Shown here in pieces: positions 1 to 8,857 of a stretch of 64,000 bases of DNA (positions are counted from its first letter, which is position 1; each line of letters starts with the position of its first letter). Origin of the DNA: Pseudoalteromonas xiamenensis (lineage in GTDB: Bacteria; Pseudomonadota; Gammaproteobacteria; Enterobacterales; Alteromonadaceae); assembly GCF_030994125.1 (NCBI RefSeq), contig NZ_CP099918.1, positions 62,001-126,000 on the forward strand, written 5' to 3'. The position numbers and the translations under genes are program-made. The notes under the pieces were generated by a model. That model did no database searches and was not told where the DNA came from. It saw nothing but the letters and a program-made list of their open reading frames with translations.

Positions 1-597
1 CTCGGTTTTGATACCGAATCGAATGGTGCTGGCACAATTTTAGAACTCACCGCTGATAAGGCCTGGCTGATTGGCGAAAAGTGGCTCTATCGATTCAACG
101 CGTCCGCTAACGCAGAACTAGGTACTAGTCGCAAAGACCGTTTTTCAGGTTCGGTGTCTGGAAAAGTGAATTATCGCTTTTCAGACATGTACGCGTTATA
201 TGGTGAAGCGTTAGTCAAGTGGCAGAACGATGAGTTTGCAGAAAAACCGTTGGCTGTAGGGGGTGAAGAAGGTATACGTGGCTTTCCTCAAAGCTATCAA
301 CATGGTACACAATTAGCAAAATCAACCGTTGAGTTCCGCGTTTATCCAAACATTAATCTCTACCAGTTAGTTGATGTGGGTTTTGTTGGATTTTTAGATG
401 TTGGTAAGGCATCTGGCACCATCGAACATGAAAACGTAACAAACAAAGTGTTGGGAAGTGCAGGCCTTGGCATTCGCCTTTATTCATCACGCTCCAGCAA
501 CGAAAATGTCGTACATATTGATTTTACCAAACCGCTAAGTTCATTTCCTAACGTAGATAGTTGGGAACTAGGACTCTCGGTTGAAACGCGCTTCTAG
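1..597 (+). CDS. Omp85/BamA-TamA-type outer membrane beta-barrel protein, 3' part
   Basis: The reading frame is open from the first base of the window, so this is the C-terminal 198 residues of a longer protein. It holds the motif VGGEEGIRGFP, the form of the (V)RGF/GG-x-x-x-(I/L)RGF loop-6 signature of Omp85-superfamily barrels, and then alternating polar/hydrophobic strands. The last residue is Phe (VETRF), the usual C-terminal signal recognised by the Bam complex. It is therefore an outer-membrane barrel of the BamA/TamA/FhaC kind. The cargo or role (secretion, assembly, or partner of a patatin-like passenger) cannot be told because the POTRA region lies outside the window. A strong terminator overlaps its stop codon. 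Confidence 0.7.
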   Translation, partial: LGFDTESNGAGTILELTADKAWLIGEKWLYRFNASANAELGTSRKDRFSGSVSGKVNYRFSDMYALYGEALVKWQNDEFAEKPLAVGGEEGIRGFPQSYQHGTQLAKSTVEFRVYPNINLYQLVDVGFVGFLDVGKASGTIEHENVTNKVLGSAGLGIRLYSSRSSNENVVHIDFTKPLSSFPNVDSWELGLSVETRF

Positions 598-612
598 CGC
601 GTTTTTCTTTTC
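584..612 (+). terminator. Rho-independent terminator of the Omp85-like gene
   Basis: An 8-bp stem AAACGCGC/GCGCGTTT (584-591 with 597-604) has a 5-base loop that contains the start of the TAG stop codon, and T-rich sequence follows. The stop codon sits inside the hairpin. Confidence 0.75.
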
Positions 613-709
613 AAGGTTCTAAAGCATCCGCCTGTTGTTCTTGATAAGGCATTATTTAGGTCTCTAGGATTGACGGCGTGATTGGATAAACGGTTAGGTG
701 GTACGTTGC

Positions 710-738
710 CGAAGTCCAACTTTTTTCGTTGGACTTCG
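710..738. repeat. 11-bp inverted repeat between convergent genes
   Basis: CGAAGTCCAAC (710-720) pairs with GTTGGACTTCG (728-738) around a T6C loop. It lies between the converging Omp85-like and sulfatase-fold genes. It could act as a terminator, but no clear T-tract follows the stem on either strand. Confidence 0.5.
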
Positions 739-746
739 ATTCGACT

Positions 747-2678
747 TTAAGGCAGTCGATATAATTTATTGCTGTACAGGTAATTCCCAAGCAACGCATG
801 AGCAAGTGCGGTTTGATGCTCGTCGTTCGTCACTTCATCAGCACGCAAAGATAGGTCATGCTTATCGAATACGAAACCGATTGCGGGTTTATTCGGTTGC
901 AACACGGTGAGTTTATGTTCCGTCAAGTAACCAAAGTTATTACCGAATTGCATCATTGCTCTTGATTTCCCTTCACTTTCTTGGCTGGACATGTCTCGTC
1001 CGATCATTGGTGAATCATTTGTAACCCCAATTAACGACAACATCGTTGCTGGCATATCCAGAGAACTGGTAATGCGAGCATCTTTTTTGGCTTCGATATC
1101 TGCACCAAGGATGACGCCAGGGATATGAAAGTTTTTAACAGGTATTGGTGTTAATGAATCGACGCGTGCGTCATGGTCTGCAATAACCAGAAAAACCGTA
1201 TCGTCCCAATAAGCGCTTTGTTTTGCTTTTTCAAAAAACTCACCAAGTGCTTTATCCGAATACTTGATTGCGTTATTTCGAGTGTTTGGCAATTCATCAT
1301 ATTGCTCAATGACGCCTTGAGGATATTCATAGGGTGTGTGATTGGACGAATTGAAAACCAAGCTAAAGAACGGTTTACCTTGTCTGGACAATTGCTCAAA
1401 CTGATTGTGCGCTTCGGCATAGAGATCTTGATCACACGCCCCCCATGAACCAATGAAGGTAGTTTTACTAAACTTCGGCAAATCAACAATATCGCTAAAA
1501 CCATTGCCTAAGAAGAAAGATTTCATATTGTCGAAATGGCTTTCACCTCCATATACAAATTGAGTGTGGTAACCCTGTTGTTTTAACAACTGCGCAATCG
1601 TAAAAAAGCCATTCTGCGCTTTACTCAATTTAACAACCGCACGCGATGGAGTTGGTACGAAGCCTGTCGTTACCGCTTCAATGCCTCGTACGGAACGAGT
1701 ACCCGTCGCGTAGAGTTGTTCGAATGTCCAACCTTCGTTCAACAATTTATCCAAATTTGGTGTTAAAGGAAGACCGCCTAATCCCCCAACAAAGCGTGCA
1801 CCTAGGCTTTCTTGCAGTAAAATAACCAGATTGCGCTTTTTACCTTGGTAAGTCGCTTGTTGAATATTACGAGTTGGAATATCACCTTCGATGAAACGGT
1901 TACCCCGTCCTGATGCCAACTTAACAGTTTTGAGCATGGTTTCAATATCCATACTGCCGTAGAATTTCTCCGCATTTTGCTCAGAAGCCATGTTTTTAAG
2001 CGCAAATGCCAAAGAATAGGTTGAATTTAACGTCAGTTCATTGAGCAGCACATCATCAGAATAGGCAACCATCGCAGGGTTAAGTGGGCGATGCCCAAAC
2101 GTTGAACGTGCACCTAGAAAAAGCGTAATACAACAAATGGCTGCAATACTTATGCGTCCAAAAAGAGACAGTGTCGGGAAGGAAAAGTCAATTCGACATA
2201 CCCATGTCCAAGCCATAAAAACCAATCCTACAGTCCCAAGTAGTACGCTGAAAATGCTGAGTTTGTACCCTGTCCACAGCATCCCAAACACTTCTTTTGG
2301 ATACATGAGGTATTCTACAAATAAGCGATTTGGTCGAAGGTCGTATTCAGAAATAAACGTAGGTGTGACAAGTTCCATATATGAAAACAATAGGATGATG
2401 CCAACAAACAATACTTTTAGAAAAGTCGTCCAACTTGTTCTTATTGCCCCCTCTTTTGGCAAGCAAAAATGAACAAGCACGGGAAGAATAATCAAGTGAG
2501 CAAGTGAAGAAAGATCGACTCTCATCCCTTGCAAAAGAATATGTAACCAATCTGACGAATGGACAAGTCGTTCATGCTGCCAAACAGACAAACCTGTTCT
2601 GGCGATTGTTAATATTGCCATTACGACAAATATCAAAAATAAAAATGGTGCAATTGCACGTACTACATTATTTTTCAT
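747..2678 (-). CDS. LtaS/MdoB-like membrane sulfatase-family protein (phosphoglycerol or related transferase)
   Basis: This 643-residue protein has about five hydrophobic segments in its first ~200 residues, then a periplasmic alkaline-phosphatase/sulfatase-fold domain. Visible motifs are LVILLQESLG (metal-binding Glu), the ATGTRSVRG segment with the likely catalytic Thr, and FLVIADHD (metal-binding Asp/His). The arrangement is that of LtaS and MdoB/OpgB, which move phosphoglycerol (or phosphoethanolamine) from a phospholipid head group to a glycan or lipid acceptor and release diacylglycerol. It lies 13 bp downstream of dgkA on the same strand, which fits recycling of that diacylglycerol. 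The acceptor is not known from sequence, and a plain sulfatase is less likely given the five-helix N-terminus. Confidence 0.8.
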   Translation of the reverse strand: MKNNVVRAIAPFLFLIFVVMAILTIARTGLSVWQHERLVHSSDWLHILLQGMRVDLSSLAHLIILPVLVHFCLPKEGAIRTSWTTFLKVLFVGIILLFSYMELVTPTFISEYDLRPNRLFVEYLMYPKEVFGMLWTGYKLSIFSVLLGTVGLVFMAWTWVCRIDFSFPTLSLFGRISIAAICCITLFLGARSTFGHRPLNPAMVAYSDDVLLNELTLNSTYSLAFALKNMASEQNAEKFYGSMDIETMLKTVKLASGRGNRFIEGDIPTRNIQQATYQGKKRNLVILLQESLGARFVGGLGGLPLTPNLDKLLNEGWTFEQLYATGTRSVRGIEAVTTGFVPTPSRAVVKLSKAQNGFFTIAQLLKQQGYHTQFVYGGESHFDNMKSFFLGNGFSDIVDLPKFSKTTFIGSWGACDQDLYAEAHNQFEQLSRQGKPFFSLVFNSSNHTPYEYPQGVIEQYDELPNTRNNAIKYSDKALGEFFEKAKQSAYWDDTVFLVIADHDARVDSLTPIPVKNFHIPGVILGADIEAKKDARITSSLDMPATMLSLIGVTNDSPMIGRDMSSQESEGKSRAMMQFGNNFGYLTEHKLTVLQPNKPAIGFVFDKHDLSLRADEVTNDEHQTALAHALLGNYLYSNKLYRLP

Positions 2679-2691
2679 TCTTAGAAAACTA

Positions 2692-3060
2692 CTACACTAC
2701 GAATTGACTTAGGACTACGCCCCACACAACAAACGTCATTAACAAGCTTATAAATACAGCAGCTGAAGCGATGTCTTTAGCACGACCTGAAAGTTCATGA
2801 TGTTCCGTGCCTACTCTATCAACAACTGCTTCGACGGCAGAATTGAGCAACTCCGTTAACAAAACAACGAAAAGACAAAGAAGCATTAATGCGCGTTCAG
2901 CAATATTAACATTAATCACACATGCGACACTAGCTAAGACAACAAAAAGGAACACTTCTTGACGAAACGCGGCTTCAAAACGCCAAGCGGCTAGAAACCC
3001 CTTAACGGAATAACCGGTCGCCTTGAAAACACGATGTAAACCCGTATGACCTGGTTTCAT
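2692..3060 (-). CDS. dgkA: Diacylglycerol kinase
   Basis: The 122-residue length matches the prokaryotic DgkA family. It phosphorylates diacylglycerol to phosphatidic acid with ATP as an integral membrane trimer. Visible features are an N-terminal amphipathic part, the FEAAFRQE segment carrying an active-site Glu, three hydrophobic helices, and the family motif ELLNSAVEAVVDR with the second catalytic Glu. It is the first gene of a two-gene unit with the LtaS/MdoB-like transferase, whose predicted by-product is its substrate. Confidence 0.95.
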   Translation of the reverse strand: MKPGHTGLHRVFKATGYSVKGFLAAWRFEAAFRQEVFLFVVLASVACVINVNIAERALMLLCLFVVLLTELLNSAVEAVVDRVGTEHHELSGRAKDIASAAVFISLLMTFVVWGVVLSQFVV

Positions 3061-3285
3061 AAATAGGAATTCACTCTGCTCTGAAAAGACTCGTCACTAT
3101 AATTCTTGAATCTTAAGTCAACCTTAAGAAATGCTGCGTTTTAGGCAAGAAACGGGCTTACACGATTTCGTAACCAAACCTATATTCATTCTATTTAATG
3201 GAATGTACACCGCGCTTTTTACTAATTTATTTGAACTTTATTCGAACATATTATTTGGCTAATACCTGATTGAGGAAAACACATC

Positions 3286-3987
3286 ATGAAATACATTCGG
3301 AGATCGCAAGACCGTGGCACAGTAGACTTAGGTTGGCTTTCGAGTAAGCACAGTTTTTCGTTTGGACATTATTACGATTCGAACCATATGGGCATCGAAG
3401 TACTTCGTGTCATCAACGACGATTATGTCGAGGCAGGTCAAGGTTTTGAACCTCATAGGCATAGAGACATGGAGATAGTTTCCTATGTACTGGAAGGTGG
3501 TTTGGCACATAAAGACAATCAAGGAAATGAGCAAGTCATTCAAGCTGGAGAAGTACAACGGATGAGTGCAGGAACAGGCATTATGCACTCTGAATACAAT
3601 GTGTCAAATACAGACTCAACACGTTTTCTACAAATTTGGATCCGCCCAAAAGAAAATGGCATTGTGCCTAGTTACCAACAAAAAGCCATTAAACAAAGTG
3701 GGCCATTGACGCTATTAGTATCGCCAGAAGGCGAGGAAAACAGCTTAACGATTAATCAAGATGCGGATATTTATCGTCTGATGCTCGATAAAAACCAATC
3801 ACAGCCATTAGCAATCAAACGACACTCGGGATACATCCATATCGTTTCGGGCACTGTAGAGATAGACGGTACGGTTTTATCCGCAGGTGATGGTATGGCT
3901 CTACTTCGCGAAGCATTTACACACCTAGAAGCTAAGTCGATACATGGCTCTGTCGAGGCATTGTGGTTTGATTTACCCAAACTGTAA
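3286..3987 (+). CDS. Pirin family protein (YhhW-like cupin)
   Basis: The 233 residues form the bicupin fold of pirins such as E. coli YhhW, which has quercetinase activity. The N-terminal cupin keeps the metal ligands: PHRHRDME supplies H-x-H, and GIMHSEYN supplies the His and Glu. The opening (RSQDRGTVDLGWLSSKHSFSF) is typical of the family. The physiological substrate is unknown for most members. The gene is alone on this strand, converges with feoB and shares a bidirectional terminator with it. Confidence 0.9.
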   Translation: MKYIRRSQDRGTVDLGWLSSKHSFSFGHYYDSNHMGIEVLRVINDDYVEAGQGFEPHRHRDMEIVSYVLEGGLAHKDNQGNEQVIQAGEVQRMSAGTGIMHSEYNVSNTDSTRFLQIWIRPKENGIVPSYQQKAIKQSGPLTLLVSPEGEENSLTINQDADIYRLMLDKNQSQPLAIKRHSGYIHIVSGTVEIDGTVLSAGDGMALLREAFTHLEAKSIHGSVEALWFDLPKL

Positions 3988-4009
3988 CACCCCATCTAAT
4001 TAAAAGAAA

Positions 4010-4033
4010 AAACGCCACTATTGTGGCGTTTCT
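4010..4033. terminator. Bidirectional terminator between pirin and feoB
   Basis: A 9-bp stem AAACGCCAC/GTGGCGTTT (4010-4018 with 4023-4031) closes a TATT loop. A and T tracts flank it on both sides, so it can serve both converging genes. Confidence 0.8.
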
Positions 4034-4036
4034 CAT

Positions 4037-6127
4037 TTAAGACAGCTTTATTTTATAGGTAGGAACTTCGTTCACCTTTTTACCAATCGTTTTTAAGACG
4101 CGTGCCCATACAAACAGCAGCGCTATCATCGCGACTAACCAACTTACCGCGAACGTTGGGTTTACCGAAATCTGTCCGATTTGATACACCGACGTTGCAA
4201 GGATATAGGCAATTGACGTCGTCCACGCGACGACCAACCACATCCACTTTCCACCAGACTCGCGTTTAACCGCACCAAGTACTGCAACACAGGGCGTGTA
4301 CAAAAGAATTAGAACTAGGTAACTAAATGCACCAAGCTGCCCATGGAATTGTGAAGCCATCGCTGTTAATAATTGACTGTTAGCCGCACCTTCTTCATTC
4401 GCCGCACTTAAACCCAATGGGTCACCTAGTTTATAAACCAGATCAGATGCATTTGTTAACAACGAATCGGTCGCTTCGACAATTTTAGCCGATAGTGACC
4501 ATTCACCTTCATCAGCTGCTGGTCCCACATATAATGCGTCGAGCGTTCCAACAATCGCTTCTTTTGCGAATAGCCCCGTTACTACACCTACGGTTGCTGG
4601 CCAATTCTCATCAGAGATGCCAAGCGGCGAAAGTACAGGCGTTACCACTTGAGCGACTTTTGCCAGAACCGAGGCCTCTGAATTTTCATGCCCAAATGTG
4701 CCATCCGTACCAACCGAGTTTAATACGCTTAACAACGTTACAACGAGTACAATTGTTTTGCCAGCCCGAACAATGAAACCCTTTAAACGATACCATGTCG
4801 TTAAGAATAGATTTCGCCAAACCGGCATATGATAAGCTGGCATCTCGGTGAAACTGGGTGTTCTTTCCGCGCTAAACACAAGCTTTCTAAATATAAAACC
4901 AGACGCAACCGCCACTAAAATACCAAACAAATACAAGGCAAACACAACGTTCGCTCCATTTGTTGGAAAGAACGCTGCAGCAAACAAAGCATACACAGTG
5001 AGTCGCGCACCACAAGACATAAACGGTGCCATGATAATCGTTAGCAGTCGGTCTGACTCACGGTTCATCGTCCGAGCGCTCATTACCGCAGGTACGTTAC
5101 ACCCGAAACCAACAATCAGCGGTACAAAGGCGTTTCCAGGCAAGCCGATTGATGACATTAATCGGTCAATAACAAATGCAGCTCGAGATAAATAACCACT
5201 GTCTTCTAGGATGGACAAGCAGAAATACAGTACGGCGATGACCGGGATAAACGTCGCTACAAGCTGAATACCAGCCCCAACTCCATCACCTAATATAACG
5301 CCAACCCATGCGGGCAGCCCCATTGATTCAAGGCTCAATTTTAAACCGTCAATCAATACTGCTCCGACTAAGATATCAAAAAAGTCGATAAACACTGCAC
5401 CAAAGTTCACCGCTATGGTGAACATCAAATACATCATAAATAGGAAAACGGGGACGCCCACGATGCGATTCAAAACGATTTTATCGATTTTTGTGGTTAG
5501 ATCTGAACGCGTTTCTGACACCACGCTCACACCATTCGTCAACTCGCGTATCGTTTGGTAGCGCTTAACGACATTGTCGGTGTTGGATTGTCCTAGATTG
5601 ACCTCTGCTTTTACCTTCTCATCACCCTTTGGCACTTTGCCATACAACGACGTTAAGGTGTTGCGAAGTGATTCGATCCCCGTCCCTTTTGAACCGATCA
5701 CGGGGATAACTGGCACACCAAGACGCTCAGCTAACTTTTCAACTGAAATATCTTTACCGCGCTGCTTTGCAACATCGAGCATGTTCGCAACGACAACGAT
5801 AGGCGTACCAAGTTCTTTAAGTTGGGTGGTGAGAACTAAATTGCGTTCTAAATTCGCCGCGTCAACGACGTTAATAATGAGATCAGCCTCATGGCTTTTA
5901 AGAAAGTCGATTGCAATTTGTTCATCTTGGCCAGGCTCGAGCTGTTCAATGCTATAAAGACCAGGGAGGTCAATTAACTCAGCCATGTCGTTAGCGAGCT
6001 TTAACTCGCCCGTTTTGCGCTCAACGGTTACGCCAGGCCAATTACCGACCTTTTGTTTAGCACCAGTCAAACGATTGAATAAGGTGGTTTTACCACAATT
6101 GGGGTTACCAACTAAGGCGACTTTCAC
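4037..6127 (-). CDS. feoB: Ferrous iron transporter FeoB
   Basis: FeoB is the inner-membrane Fe(II) permease with a cytoplasmic G-protein domain. This 696-residue protein begins with the P-loop GNPNCGKTTLFNRL (residues 7-20), a DLPGLYS G3 motif and a G4-like region (VVVANMLD). The transmembrane part has two Gate repeats, with the VGFGCNVPA and YTPCVAVL segments. It lies 9 bp downstream of feoA in one operon under a Fur box. No feoC is seen after it; the operon ends at the bidirectional terminator. Confidence 0.96.
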   Translation of the reverse strand: MKVALVGNPNCGKTTLFNRLTGAKQKVGNWPGVTVERKTGELKLANDMAELIDLPGLYSIEQLEPGQDEQIAIDFLKSHEADLIINVVDAANLERNLVLTTQLKELGTPIVVVANMLDVAKQRGKDISVEKLAERLGVPVIPVIGSKGTGIESLRNTLTSLYGKVPKGDEKVKAEVNLGQSNTDNVVKRYQTIRELTNGVSVVSETRSDLTTKIDKIVLNRIVGVPVFLFMMYLMFTIAVNFGAVFIDFFDILVGAVLIDGLKLSLESMGLPAWVGVILGDGVGAGIQLVATFIPVIAVLYFCLSILEDSGYLSRAAFVIDRLMSSIGLPGNAFVPLIVGFGCNVPAVMSARTMNRESDRLLTIIMAPFMSCGARLTVYALFAAAFFPTNGANVVFALYLFGILVAVASGFIFRKLVFSAERTPSFTEMPAYHMPVWRNLFLTTWYRLKGFIVRAGKTIVLVVTLLSVLNSVGTDGTFGHENSEASVLAKVAQVVTPVLSPLGISDENWPATVGVVTGLFAKEAIVGTLDALYVGPAADEGEWSLSAKIVEATDSLLTNASDLVYKLGDPLGLSAANEEGAANSQLLTAMASQFHGQLGAFSYLVLILLYTPCVAVLGAVKRESGGKWMWLVVAWTTSIAYILATSVYQIGQISVNPTFAVSWLVAMIALLFVWARVLKTIGKKVNEVPTYKIKLS

Positions 6128-6136
6128 ACTTTCTCC

Positions 6137-6364
6137 TTATTTAACAGAAAGTTGAATAAATACAGCGTCTGCTTTTCGAATGCTTACAAATGTCCCACCG
6201 ACCTGAATTTGCAATGGGCAGCCCATCGGAGCCACATTCAGCACTTTCAGTTCTTCACCAGGGACAATGCCCAAAGCCAAAATTCGGCTCACCAACGCGA
6301 CATCAGGATGATTAATGGCAGAAATCGTCGCAGTTTGGTTCTTTTTCAGTTCATTCAGCGTCAT
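6137..6364 (-). CDS. feoA: Ferrous iron transport protein FeoA
   Basis: FeoA is a small cytoplasmic SH3-like protein needed for FeoB-driven Fe(II) uptake. I place the start at the ATG at 6364 (MTLNELKKN), giving 75 residues as in the family. An in-frame extension to 6400 would run into the Fur box and has no ribosome-binding site. The conserved G-x-VPGEELKV and APMGCPLQI segments are present. It is the first gene of the feoAB operon. Confidence 0.92.
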   Translation of the reverse strand: MTLNELKKNQTATISAINHPDVALVSRILALGIVPGEELKVLNVAPMGCPLQIQVGGTFVSIRKADAVFIQLSVK

Positions 6365-6384
6365 AATCTTACTGCAATTGATGA

Positions 6385-6399
6385 TGGTAATTATTACCA
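6385..6399 (-). promoter_or_regulatory. Fur box upstream of feoAB
   Basis: TGGTAATTATTACCA is a perfect 7-1-7 palindrome differing from the Fur 7-1-7 consensus TGATAATNATTATCA only by a symmetric G/C pair. It lies 20 bp upstream of the feoA start. It predicts iron-dependent repression by Fur. Confidence 0.85.
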
Positions 6400-6465
6400 A
6401 TTAGAATTAGCCGCATGTTAACGCAATCTCAAGGCAAGGGCTACGGATATTACAAAAATATTTTC

Positions 6466-6477
6466 TTTTCGCGAAAA
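6466..6477. promoter_or_regulatory. CG-centred palindrome upstream of the LacI gene, possible autoregulatory operator
   Basis: TTTTCGCGAAAA is a perfect 12-bp palindrome 53 bp before the start of the LacI-family gene at 6531. LacI-family operators are often CG-centred palindromes near their own gene, so autoregulation is a reasonable inference. No second copy was noticed in the window. Confidence 0.4.
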
Positions 6478-6530
6478 CCCAGATTTAGTGTTACTTTTTA
6501 GTTGTACGAAGTATTAAATACAATGAAATC

Positions 6531-7565
6531 ATGCAGAACGACAAGAAGTGGACATTAAAAAGTATCGCCGCGCATTTAGGCGTGTCAAATGCGACCGTAT
6601 CCAATGCCTTTAATCGCCCAGATCAACTCTCAAAAGAAAAGCGTCAGCAAATTTTAAGTGCATGCAAAGAGCTCGGCTACGACGGTCCGAATAAAGCCGC
6701 GCAATCTCTTCGAAGAGGCACCTCCAACATTGTAGCCTTAGTACTTCCAGATAGTGTCGAATATATGGTGTCAGATCCCGTTGCAAGCAGTTTTATGCGC
6801 GGTGTAGCCAGTGTGCTTGAAGAAAGTGGAAATAATCTACTGTTGTTTTCTGGCGCTGCGGACAATCTATCAAGTGTGGTTGATTTCGTAGATGGTTTTA
6901 TATGTTATGGCAGACCAAGAAACAGTCATCTGTTTGAGCATCTCTCAAACGTAAACAAACCCGTCGTGTCGGTCGATTTTAATTTACCAAATCGCGCCTC
7001 GGTAAATATCAATAACGAGCATGCAGCTTACGAAGTAGCCAAAAGCGCGATTGCGTCTGAAGATCAACGCGTTGCTATTCTTGGATTGCGTTTACTCGAC
7101 ACTAACGTCGTATGTCGTGTTTACGATGAACATCTTCCTGAAGACTTAAGTACGTCCATCGCTCACCAGCGATTAGCAGGATATAAGCATGCACTGCAAG
7201 AACAACATGTAAACCTAGCGTCGGATCTTACATGGAACATACCCGAAAGTAGTGAAAAATACGCTCAGCTTGCCGCGAGTGAAGCGCTGTCGATGACGCC
7301 TCGCCCTACCGTGCTTTTATGCATGAGTGACCTGATTGCACTTGCTGCCATCCGTGTCGCAAACACCAAGAATATTAAAATACCGCACGAACTCAAAATA
7401 GTAGGTTTTGATGGTATTCAAGAGGCATTGTTGCATCAACCATCCCTCACCACCATTCAACAAAATAGCATTGAAAAGGGTAAAAAAGCGGCAGAGCTTT
7501 TTCTAACTCGTTCAACTGAGAAAGTCATGCTGAGCTACAAATTACTTTTAGGTCAAACAAGCTAG
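6531..7565 (+). CDS. LacI-family transcriptional regulator
   Basis: The 344 residues start with the LacI helix-turn-helix (WTLKSIAAHLGVSNATVSNAF, about residues 7-27) and hinge (AAQSLRRGTSN), followed by a periplasmic-binding-protein-like effector domain ending in the typical IVGFDG and LTTIQQ segments. It would be a sugar-responsive repressor or activator. The adjacent feo and cupin genes offer no sugar target. The sucrose locus 1.3 kb downstream has repeated CG-centred operators and no regulator of its own, so a ScrR-like role is possible. That link is inference, because the palindrome next to this gene differs from the sucrose operator. Confidence 0.85.
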   Translation: MQNDKKWTLKSIAAHLGVSNATVSNAFNRPDQLSKEKRQQILSACKELGYDGPNKAAQSLRRGTSNIVALVLPDSVEYMVSDPVASSFMRGVASVLEESGNNLLLFSGAADNLSSVVDFVDGFICYGRPRNSHLFEHLSNVNKPVVSVDFNLPNRASVNINNEHAAYEVAKSAIASEDQRVAILGLRLLDTNVVCRVYDEHLPEDLSTSIAHQRLAGYKHALQEQHVNLASDLTWNIPESSEKYAQLAASEALSMTPRPTVLLCMSDLIALAAIRVANTKNIKIPHELKIVGFDGIQEALLHQPSLTTIQQNSIEKGKKAAELFLTRSTEKVMLSYKLLLGQTS

Positions 7566-7720
7566 TTACTTTCAGCGCTCAATTTCAGCTTTGTGTTACT
7601 TGTTAACTCAAAGCTGCCCCCAACGTCAAAATCAAAATACCTACAAGTGAACGCTGCCGTTCGTGTTGAACACGCCTTGAAACGGTCTCCGACAATCAAC
7701 GTTGTCGTAAATACCAACGG

Positions 7721-7751
7721 TTGACTTAAAGTCAACTTGAAGTTCTAGACT
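7721..7751 (+). promoter_or_regulatory. MerR-type promoter of the cupin gene
   Basis: A -35 like TTGACT (7721-7726) and a -10 like TAGACT (7746-7751) are separated by 19 bp, the over-long spacer typical of MerR-activated promoters. An imperfect dyad CTTAAAGTCAACTTGAAG (7725-7742) fills the spacer. It has the CTT...AGT..ACT...AAG pattern of MerR-family sites. The gene start follows 44 bp later with an AAAGGAG ribosome site. Confidence 0.55.
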
Positions 7752-7795
7752 ACTTTAAACGTTTCTTAGGTTCGATACTTGAAAGGAGATTTACA

Positions 7796-8329
7796 ATGAA
7801 CACTGATACCTTCTCAGATTTTGTCAACGCGCTGTGTGAATGTTGGACAGGTTTAAATACACAAACTATTGACGACGTCCGTGGTTTACTTACGTCCACT
7901 GCGTCAAACTATGGCGAGATGTCTTGGGTTTGCCAGTTAAAAACGCAACATTTCACTGTTCAGGAGCTATATCACGACCAAAAACAGGGATTTATACTAC
8001 TTGCTCATTCAGAGGCTAAAAACACGTACCGCCCACCGCATAATCATGGGTCGGGCTGGGTCTTCTACACGGTGCTGTTTGGCGAGATGGAAATGAAAAC
8101 CTACAAACAGGTAACGAACTCATCTGGTGAAAGCTATTTAGTCTCTCGCGGGACCGACACGTTGAAAACGGGTGACTGTCGCGTATTTCTTCCCGGCGAC
8201 ATTCACGACACGCGATGTACATCAGACAACTTAATTTTACTGCGTTTAACTAGCTGTGATTTTAAGAGAGAACTAACTGAAGGACGTATGATCCGTTTTG
8301 CCACAGATAATACGTCGATTGAGCGTTAA
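7796..8329 (+). CDS. Cysteine-dioxygenase-like cupin protein
   Basis: The 177-residue protein has a cupin core with PPHNHGSGW (two His in H-x-H form) and a second motif GDCRVFLPGDIHDTRC with the third likely metal His. The layout resembles the thiol-dioxygenase (cysteine dioxygenase type I) superfamily, which oxidises small thiols with Fe(II) and O2. The Glu usual in the first cupin motif of generic cupins is absent, as in many thiol dioxygenases. Substrate is not predictable. A MerR-type promoter lies upstream, and a frameshifted MerR gene sits convergently 43 bp downstream, suggesting a local regulator-target pair. Confidence 0.7.
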   Translation: MNTDTFSDFVNALCECWTGLNTQTIDDVRGLLTSTASNYGEMSWVCQLKTQHFTVQELYHDQKQGFILLAHSEAKNTYRPPHNHGSGWVFYTVLFGEMEMKTYKQVTNSSGESYLVSRGTDTLKTGDCRVFLPGDIHDTRCTSDNLILLRLTSCDFKRELTEGRMIRFATDNTSIER

Positions 8330-8372
8330 TTCAACAACGAGCCTTAAGCCGCTGCAACAGAAATGAGTTGCG

Positions 8373-8800
8373 TTACTCATTTCGCTTGAGACTACGACGC
8401 CCCTCATTTGCTAATTTGAGTAACTGTTGAAACTTTGGACATTCGGCATGACTAGGCGCTTTGCAGTTTGCCGCATGTTCTAAGCACCGTTGAATTGCCA
8501 TTAAATGCTTAATGTGGGACGAAATATCATTTGCTTTTTGTAAAAGCATTGCTCTGTCGACTTCATACTCACCATTTTTGAGTAACATCGATTGAATTTC
8601 ATCTAATGAAAATCCAGCCTGCTGGCCCAAGGAGATAAAATTCAATCGTTCAAAAACCGTTGAAGTGTATGTACGCTTTAATCCGGCTCGCCCAATGGAT
8701 TTAATTAAACCTTTTCTTCATAATAGCGCAGCGTCGAAGCGGGTATGCCTGACTGTTTCGACAGCTTTGAAATATCAATAACGCTCAAACTCAGCTCCAA
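8373..8800 (-). pseudogene. MerR-family regulator with a one-base frameshift
   Basis: Read on the minus strand from a TTG at 8800 (AAGGAT ribosome site just upstream), the frame encodes a MerR helix-turn-helix (VIDISKLSKQSGIPASTLRY, then YEEK) and then meets TAA. One base is missing in the run AAAAGG near 8709-8715. In the next frame the MerR fold resumes at once (GLIKSIGRAGLKRTY) and runs on through a dimerisation helix and a Cys-rich end (CLEHAANCKAPSHAECP) to the stop at 8373. The two parts together make a full ~142-residue MerR protein, so the gene is either recently broken or carries a sequencing error in a homopolymer-like run. The C-x-x-H...C...H-x-x-C pattern is that of a common uncharacterised MerR subgroup. 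Confidence 0.85.
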
Positions 8801-8857
8801 GTAACATCCTTTCGAATAATACGTTATCGGATCGCCTTCCTTTGGGCAACCACTGCA

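Noticed and set aside
698..910. 70-codon open frame on the plus strand
   Set aside because: It overlaps the real sulfatase-fold gene on the other strand and a hairpin, with no ribosome site or protein character.
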